Below are positions 59,090 through 64,000 of a stretch of DNA of 64,000 bases, piece by piece. The stretch is taken from positions 1 through 64,000 of the forward strand of contig NZ_AOHO01000075.1 of the NCBI RefSeq assembly GCF_000342005.1, read 5' to 3'. The notes under the pieces were generated by a model. The model made no database searches. It was not told the origin of the DNA and worked only from the letters and a program-made list of their open reading frames with translations. The stretch comes from Amycolatopsis decaplanina DSM 44594. GTDB taxonomy: Bacteria > Actinomycetota > Actinomycetes > Mycobacteriales > Pseudonocardiaceae. Both the position numbers and the translations under genes were made by a program. Position 1 is the first letter of the stretch, and the number at the start of each line of letters is the position of its first letter.

Positions 59090-60318
59090 CCACTGAACTC
59101 GACGCCGCGATCACCCAGGCGTTCCGCGAGGAGTCGGGGCAGGTGATCGCCACCCTGATCCGGGTCACCGGTGACTGGGACCTGGCCGAGGACTGCGTCC
59201 AGGAGGCGTTCGCGCTCGCGTTGCGCACCTGGCCCCGCGACGGTGTCCCGGCGAAACCCGGCGCCTGGCTGACCACGACGGCACGCAACCGCGCCACCGA
59301 CCGGATCCGGCGAGAGACCGTCGGCGCGGAGAAACTCCGCGAGGCCGCCGAGCTGAACGTGCCCACCGAGCCGGACTGGGACGAAAGCGGTGTCCACGAC
59401 GACAGGCTCAGGCTGATCTTCACCTGCTGTCACCCAGCGCTGCCGCTCGAAGGCCAGGTCGCGCTCGCGCTGCGGACCTTGGCCGGGCTGACCACGGCCG
59501 AGATCGCCCGTGCCTTCCTGGTCTCCGAGGCGACGATGTCGCAGCGCCTGGTCCGAGTGAAACGGAAGATCCGCACCGCGGGCATCCCGTACCAGGTGCC
59601 GCCCGCGGATCTGCTTCCCGAACGCACGGCCGCGGTGCTGGGGATGCTGTACCTGCTGTTCAACGAAGGTTATTCGGCGAGCGCGGGCACCGATCTGCTC
59701 CGGCCCGATCTGTCCGCGGAAGCCATCCGGCTCGCCCGGATCCTCGCGAGCCTGATGCCCGGCGAGCCGGAAGTCCTCGGGTTGCTGGCCTTGTTGCTTC
59801 TGCACGACGCCCGCCGGGCCACGCGGGTCGACGGCGACGGCACGCTCGTCTCACTCGAGGATCAGGACCGCGGAAGCTGGAACACCGCCGAAATCGCCGA
59901 GGGCACCGAAGTGCTGGAGACCGCGCTCCGCCGCGCTGTCCCTGGCCCGTACCAGATCCAGGCCGCCATCGCCGCCTGTCACGCGACGGCCGTCCACGCG
60001 TCCGACACAGACTGGGCGCAGATCGCCGCCCTCTATGGGGAACTGTTGCGTTTCGTGCCCTCGCCGGTCGTCGAGTTGAACCGCGCGGTCGCCGTCGCCA
60101 TGGCCGACGGCCCCGAGGCCGGGCTCGCACTGGTCGACTCGCTCACCACGGGCGGCCGGCTTTCCGGCTACCACCTGCTTCCCGCGACCCGCGCGGATCT
60201 GCTCCGGCGTCTCGACCGGTTCGAGAAGGCCGCCGACGCCTACGGCGAGGCGCTCGCGCTCGCCGGCACCGACGCCGAGCGCGCCTACCTGTCGGGAAAA
60301 CTCGCCGAAATCTCCTGA
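59086..60318 (+). CDS. ECF42-like sigma factor with C-terminal extension
   Basis: A 410-residue sigma factor. Region 2 has GDWDLAEDCVQEAFALALRT and region 4 TAEIARAFLVSEATMSQRLV with VRVKRKIRTAGIPYQV. The C-terminal 200 residues, with GMLYLLFNEGYSASAGTDLL, are the extension (DUF6596 with TPR-like end) of the ECF42 group. These normally sit beside a YCII/DGPF protein gene, which is absent here. Instead its GTG overlaps the glycosyltransferase stop, so it is coupled to that enzyme. Confidence 0.88.
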   Translation: MTTELDAAITQAFREESGQVIATLIRVTGDWDLAEDCVQEAFALALRTWPRDGVPAKPGAWLTTTARNRATDRIRRETVGAEKLREAAELNVPTEPDWDESGVHDDRLRLIFTCCHPALPLEGQVALALRTLAGLTTAEIARAFLVSEATMSQRLVRVKRKIRTAGIPYQVPPADLLPERTAAVLGMLYLLFNEGYSASAGTDLLRPDLSAEAIRLARILASLMPGEPEVLGLLALLLLHDARRATRVDGDGTLVSLEDQDRGSWNTAEIAEGTEVLETALRRAVPGPYQIQAAIAACHATAVHASDTDWAQIAALYGELLRFVPSPVVELNRAVAVAMADGPEAGLALVDSLTTGGRLSGYHLLPATRADLLRRLDRFEKAADAYGEALALAGTDAERAYLSGKLAEIS

Positions 60319-60673
60319 CGTCCGGGGTGCCTGTCGGGCGTCCATGTCCCGAAAGGGCCCGGTTCACCGTGCCACCACCCGGCCCGGACGGGGCCACGCA
60401 CATCTCATCTCGGTCACGCGGGCTGCCCCGGGCCGATTCCGCCGGACTTTCCCTCACGAACCCGCTCACCGGAGTCAGCGAACACGCCGGTGACCTCCGG
60501 TTACTTAAGTGCACAAAGCCGCGTCATACGGGCAATCATGCCGCCGCGAACTCAGAAGGGCTGTGGTGCGCGTCATAATTTTTTCGATGCCGCTCCGCGT
60601 CCGTGATGGGAGTCGTTCCGGCCATGCGGGGAGTCGAACTCGGTTTCGTCCGGATCCAGAATCGGGAGTTGGG
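60319..60673. other. Upstream region, no gene
   Basis: No gene was seen. There is an AT-rich patch near 60575-60590 (CATAATTTTTTC) that may be part of the promoter for the next gene. Confidence 0.4.
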
Positions 60674-61222
60674 ATGATTTGTGATATTCCGCGACCTGGT
60701 GACATAGGCCTCCGGCCGGTACCCGGTGCGATCGGCTGGCTGATCCGGGTCGGGCACTGGTTGATCGGCGACGGCTTCGGCGACTTCGGGCACGCCTTCT
60801 GCGTCTTGCGCGACGGATTGATACTCGAGCAGTGCCTGAAAGGGGCCCGAATTCAGCCCTTGGCAAAGTACGAACCTTTCCCGGGCGTGTACGTCTCGCC
60901 CGCCGGACTGAGCGACGAGCAAAGAGCCGCTATTTGCGACGTCGCAACACGTTATGTCGGGACGCCTTATTCCTTCCGATACTACGCCGGGCTCGCGGCG
61001 CGACGTCTTCACTTGATTTTTCCGGGTTCACGGCGCCCTGAGACACCGGCCGGGCGAATGGTCTGCTCACAATTGGTGGACCGGATCTATCTGGACGCGG
61101 GTGTGCAACTGTTCGCCGACGGGCGGTGGTTCGGACACGCGACCCCGATGGCGCTGTGGAGGCTCCTCGGCGAGGACCGGCCGGCGCGCCCACAAGCGCG
61201 AACCGGCCTTGCTGTGGGATAA
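60674..61222 (+). CDS. NlpC/P60-like or YiiX-like cysteine hydrolase
   Basis: A 182-residue protein. PGDIGLRPVPGAIGWLIRVG and FGDFGHAFCVLRDGLILEQC include a conserved His, and later RYVGTPYSFRYYAGLAARRL and MVCSQLVDRIYLDAG include a Cys in the position of the nucleophile of permuted NlpC/P60 (YiiX-like) enzymes. It may cut amide or thioester bonds. GGGAG and GGG precede the ATG at 60674. No signal peptide. It stands alone. Confidence 0.65.
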   Translation: MICDIPRPGDIGLRPVPGAIGWLIRVGHWLIGDGFGDFGHAFCVLRDGLILEQCLKGARIQPLAKYEPFPGVYVSPAGLSDEQRAAICDVATRYVGTPYSFRYYAGLAARRLHLIFPGSRRPETPAGRMVCSQLVDRIYLDAGVQLFADGRWFGHATPMALWRLLGEDRPARPQARTGLAVG

Positions 61223-61302
61223 GGCGCACGAATCGCCATACTCACCCGGTTTCGTCAGGGCGGCCCGCCTGGAGTGAAGAACCGGGCGCGCGCCGAGGTG
61301 CT

Positions 61303-61794
61303 TCAGGCTCGGACGTGTGCGATCAGCCCGCCCACCAGAGCGCCGAAGCCGCCGATCGCGGCCAAGGTCCGGACGAGATTCCACCGTTCCCAAGCACCCT
61401 CGAACTTCGCCCGCAGCGCCTCGAAGTCGGTGTTGTCGCCGTCGAAACCCGCTTCGAGGGCGTTGTTCAGCGGCACGTTGATCGCCATCGTCACGATCAG
61501 CATCACCAGCAGCAGGACGAACCCCGCGACGATCCACGGCAGCGCGGACCGCGGTTCCGACCGGAAGTGCAGCGCCGCCGCCACCGCGGCCAGCAACGGC
61601 GCGCCGCCGAAGCCGAGCGCGAACCAGCCGTTGAGAATCGCGATGTTGATCTCCCGCATCCCCGTCACGTACGTCCGGGCGTCGGCCCGCCCCAGCCCCG
61701 GCATGACCGAGCACGTGTAGGCGTAGAACAAGCCCGCGATCAATCCCGCCGCGATGACGGCCGCGATCAGGACGATCTCGCTCAGCGTCGCCAT
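61303..61794 (-). CDS. DUF1772-family membrane protein
   Basis: A 163-residue membrane protein with about four hydrophobic helices and the DUF1772 features GLFYAYTCSVMPGLGRADAR and MAINVPLNNALEAG. The ATG at 61794 has GGAGG upstream. It follows the NmrA-like gene by 32 bases and is probably co-transcribed with it. In other actinomycetes this family often accompanies oxidoreductases; the role is unknown. Confidence 0.88.
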   Translation of the reverse strand: MATLSEIVLIAAVIAAGLIAGLFYAYTCSVMPGLGRADARTYVTGMREINIAILNGWFALGFGGAPLLAAVAAALHFRSEPRSALPWIVAGFVLLLVMLIVTMAINVPLNNALEAGFDGDNTDFEALRAKFEGAWERWNLVRTLAAIGGFGALVGGLIAHVRA

Positions 61795-61826
61795 TCCTGT
61801 CGCCTCCCTTCCGATTCCCGCTCGTC

Positions 61827-62654
61827 TCATCGATTCCAGACCCCAGAGGCCGCGGCCTTCGCGGCATAGTCGGAGAAGTCCCTCGCGGGCCTGCCCAGCA
61901 CCTTCTCGACGTCACCGGTGAGGAACTCGTTCCGGCCGTCGAGGACTCGGGCGAACAGGTCGGTCAGGCCCGCGATCTCTTCTTCCGGCACGCCCTGTTC
62001 GGCCGCTCCCGCGGCGAACTCCGCGGCGGAAACCGGAACATACTGGACCTCTCGCCCCGAAGCCTTGCCGATTTCCGCCGCCGCGTCCGCGAAACTCAAC
62101 AAGCGGGGACCGGTCAGCTCGTACACCTCGCCGTTGTGCCCGTCGGTGGTCAGCGCCGTCACCACGACGTCGACGATGTCCTCGACGTCGATGAACGGCT
62201 CGGTCACCTGGCCCGCGGGCAGCACGATCTCGCCGGTGAGCACCGGTTCCAGCAGGAAGTGCTCGCTGAAGTTCTGCGCGAACCAGCTGGCCCGCACGAC
62301 CGTCCACTCGGCACCGGAGTCCCGCACACCCTGTTCACTCACCACGGCCTCCTCCTCGCCGCGCCCGGACAGCAGGACCAGCCGCCGGACGCCGTGCTCC
62401 ACGGCCAGCTTCGAGAAGTCCCGGATCGCTTCGGCGGCACCGGGGAAGGCGAGGTCGGGATAATAAGTCACGTAGGCCGCGCCGACCCCGGTGACCGCCG
62501 CCGTCCAGGTCGACCGGTCGTTCCAGTCGAACCCGGGACGCGACGCCGTACGGACCTCGACACCCCGCTCGGTCAGGCGCCGCGCCACCCGGCTCCCCGT
62601 CTTGCCGGTAGCGCCGAGGACCAGGACCGTCTCGTTGTTCTTCGTCTCTGTCAT
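61827..62654 (-). CDS. NmrA-like NAD(P)-binding protein
   Basis: A 275-residue atypical SDR of the NmrA type, with the N-terminal motif VLVLGATGKTGSRVARRL and the WTVVRASWFAQNFSEHFL segment. It lacks the YxxxK triad as usual for this class, and probably binds NADP as a redox sensor or acts as a reductase. The ATG at 62654 begins the conserved part, with AGGGGT abutting it. It diverges from the AraC gene, which probably regulates it, and heads a two-gene operon. Confidence 0.88.
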   Translation of the reverse strand: MTETKNNETVLVLGATGKTGSRVARRLTERGVEVRTASRPGFDWNDRSTWTAAVTGVGAAYVTYYPDLAFPGAAEAIRDFSKLAVEHGVRRLVLLSGRGEEEAVVSEQGVRDSGAEWTVVRASWFAQNFSEHFLLEPVLTGEIVLPAGQVTEPFIDVEDIVDVVVTALTTDGHNGEVYELTGPRLLSFADAAAEIGKASGREVQYVPVSAAEFAAGAAEQGVPEEEIAGLTDLFARVLDGRNEFLTGDVEKVLGRPARDFSDYAAKAAASGVWNR

Positions 62655-62674
62655 ACCCCTAGTCAAGCGTCTCC

Positions 62675-62707
62675 AAATGAGACGGAACATAGTTCAAAAG
62701 CTCATTT
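62675..62707. promoter_or_regulatory. Inverted repeat in the NmrA/AraC gap
   Basis: AAATGAG (62675-62681) and CTCATTT (62701-62707) form an inverted repeat with 19 bases between, in the 81-base gap between divergent genes. It is a likely binding site for the AraC regulator. The stretch is AT-rich against its neighbours. Confidence 0.4.
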
Positions 62708-62735
62708 CCATGTTTCATCGTCTACACTTCTCGGC

Positions 62736-63674
62736 ATGGATCCCCTCGCCGGTCTGCTCGACGGACCCCGTGCCCGCGGCGCGTTCCTGCTGAAGTCGGT
62801 CATGACCCCGCCGTGGTCGCTGCGGATCGAGGACGAGGCGCCACTGACGGTGATGGCGCAGGTTCGCGGCGAGTCCTGGGTCGTGCCCGACCACGGGGAA
62901 GCGGTCCATCTCGGCACCGGCGACATCGCCATCGCGCGCGGTCCTGACCCGTATCTCGTCGCGGACGACCCGGCCACGCCACCGCAGGCGGTGATCCTGC
63001 CCGGACAGGAATGCCTGACCCCGGACGGGCAGCACCTCACCGAGTTGTCCGATCTCGGCGTCCGCACCTGGGGCAGCGACCCGGACGGCCCTGTCGTCCT
63101 GCTCACCGGCACGTATCCGCTGGAGGGCGAGATCAGCAAACGGCTCCTCAACGCGCTGCCGTCTCTGCTGGTCGTACGGGACGAGGAGTGGGAGAACCCG
63201 CTCGTGCCGTTGCTCGCCGGGGAGATCGTCAAAGACACGCCAGGGCAGGAAGCCGTCCTGGACCGGGTGCTCGATCTGCTCCTGGTCACCGCCCTGCGCA
63301 CCTGGTTCGACAGGCCCGGCGCCGCGGCACCCGCCTGGTACCGCGCGCACAGCGACCCGGTCGTCGGGCGCGCGTTGAAACTGTTGCAGCACAAGCCATC
63401 CGAGGCGTGGACCGTGGCGAGCCTCGCGGCCGGCACCGGAGTGTCCCGGGCCGCGTTCGCCCGGCGGTTCACCGCCGCGGTGGGCGAACCGCCGATGGCC
63501 TACCTCGCGAGCTGGCGTATCGCGCTGGCCGCGGATCTCCTGCGCCAGCATCCCGATGTCACGATCGGCGCGGTCGCGCGACAGGTCGGTTACGGCAGTT
63601 CGTTCGCGCTCAGCACCGCGTTCAAACGCGAACACGGCGTCAGCCCACAGGGTTACCGCGCCGGCGTCGCGTAA
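62736..63674 (+). CDS. AraC-family regulator with cupin domain
   Basis: A 312-residue regulator. The N-terminal cupin_6 part (DPLAGLLDGPRARGAFLLKS, VLPGQ-like strand and HLGTGDIAIARGPDPYLV) is followed by the AraC HTH pair (WTVASLAAGTGVSRAAFARR, and VTIGAVARQVGYGSSFALST). It activates or represses the divergent NmrA/DUF1772 operon in related genomes. ATG at 62736. Its 3' end overlaps the convergent WYL gene by 22 bases. Confidence 0.92.
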   Translation: MDPLAGLLDGPRARGAFLLKSVMTPPWSLRIEDEAPLTVMAQVRGESWVVPDHGEAVHLGTGDIAIARGPDPYLVADDPATPPQAVILPGQECLTPDGQHLTELSDLGVRTWGSDPDGPVVLLTGTYPLEGEISKRLLNALPSLLVVRDEEWENPLVPLLAGEIVKDTPGQEAVLDRVLDLLLVTALRTWFDRPGAAAPAWYRAHSDPVVGRALKLLQHKPSEAWTVASLAAGTGVSRAAFARRFTAAVGEPPMAYLASWRIALAADLLRQHPDVTIGAVARQVGYGSSFALSTAFKREHGVSPQGYRAGVA

Positions 63675-64000
63675 CGCTCGACCAGTTCGGCGCCGATCCG
63701 CGCGAGTTCCTCCTGGACCGACGGCGGACCCAGCACCTCGATCATCGAGCCCCAGCCCGCGAGCTGCTGGGCGATCATCCACGCCACCGGCGCCGACACC
63801 GTCACCCGCACACGCCCGTCGTCGAGCGTCTCCTCGACGCTCGCCTGCCGTCCGAAGTGGTCCTGGAGGATCGGCAGATGCCGCTCGGCGATGAGCACGG
63901 TCGCGTCCAGCCCCGAACGCCGTTGCTCGACCCGGTCGACCACCTGCTCCCACGCCCGCGACAACTCGAAGTCGCCCGGCCGCCCCGCGAGCAGGTCGGT
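63653..64000 (-). CDS. WYL-domain regulator, C-terminal part (cut by window edge)
   Basis: The frame is open to the right edge, so only the C-terminal 115 residues are seen: TDLLAGRPGDFELSRAWEQV, VDRVEQRRSGLDATVLIAER, then VTVSAPVAWMIAQQLAGWGS and MIEVLGPPSVQEELARIGAE. This is the C-terminal end of YafY-type HTH-WYL regulators, which sense a ligand or nucleic acid. The HTH would lie beyond the window. Confidence 0.8.
   Translation of the reverse strand, partial: TDLLAGRPGDFELSRAWEQVVDRVEQRRSGLDATVLIAERHLPILQDHFGRQASVEETLDDGRVRVTVSAPVAWMIAQQLAGWGSMIEVLGPPSVQEELARIGAELVERYATPAR

Overview
The window looks like the chromosome of a high-GC filamentous actinomycete, most likely Amycolatopsis or another Pseudonocardiaceae. 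The evidence is the strong GC third-position bias, many GTG starts, and a set of actinobacterial genes: RbpA with a sigma-R-type promoter, an Rpf-type muralytic enzyme, Lnt next to polyprenol-phosphate mannose synthase, SARP/AfsR and GAF-ANTAR regulators, and several ECF sigma factors. No rRNA, tRNA, CRISPR array or intact insertion sequence was seen. All family assignments come from reading motifs, not from searches.

Left part (1-23.5 kb): an accessory-looking region. In order it holds an HTH/membrane-protein pair, a secreted beta-propeller, an AfsR-type regulator with a flavin monooxygenase, a GNAT enzyme, unknown small genes, two tandem GAF-ANTAR proteins beside an AraC regulator, a TetR/SnoaL/epoxide-hydrolase locus, and a WXG-like secreted-protein pair. 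It is rich in broken genes: an MFS fragment, an IS21 istB remnant, a frameshifted Cys-rich gene, a frameshifted unknown, a deleted quinone oxidoreductase and a headless LysR.

Middle part (23.5-41 kb): mostly core functions. These are a KamA-type aminomutase, an amidohydrolase, Lnt and Ppm1 for lipoprotein and mannolipid synthesis, a DeoR regulator, a zinc-ribbon/ECF/SnoaL sigma factor, an SDR protein without its catalytic residues, LysR/DapA, RbpA, thymidine kinase with a UMF1 transporter, an Rpf enzyme, GDPD, and a tyrosine recombinase.

The most notable signal is at 40.5-41.1 kb. Positions 41034-41061 have the architecture of a chromosomal dif site (11-bp arm, 6-bp centre, 11-bp arm). About 460 bp away, in front of the tyrosine recombinase gene, lies a perfect palindrome with the same ATAA-N6-TTAT layout. 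The window therefore probably spans the replication terminus, with a dedicated Xer-like recombinase and its own symmetric site beside dif.

Right part (41-64 kb): methyltransferases, a DinB gene joined to a ProC-like gene by a 7-bp tandem duplication, an ECF sigma/peroxiredoxin pair, TetR/AidB, a 21-bp-period repeat array, a SWIM/SNF2 pair, a four-gene operon whose main product is a WXG-like protein with a C-terminal HExxH motif, a zinc-ribbon coiled-coil protein, a glycosyltransferase coupled to an ECF sigma factor, and small redox, membrane and regulatory genes running off the right edge.
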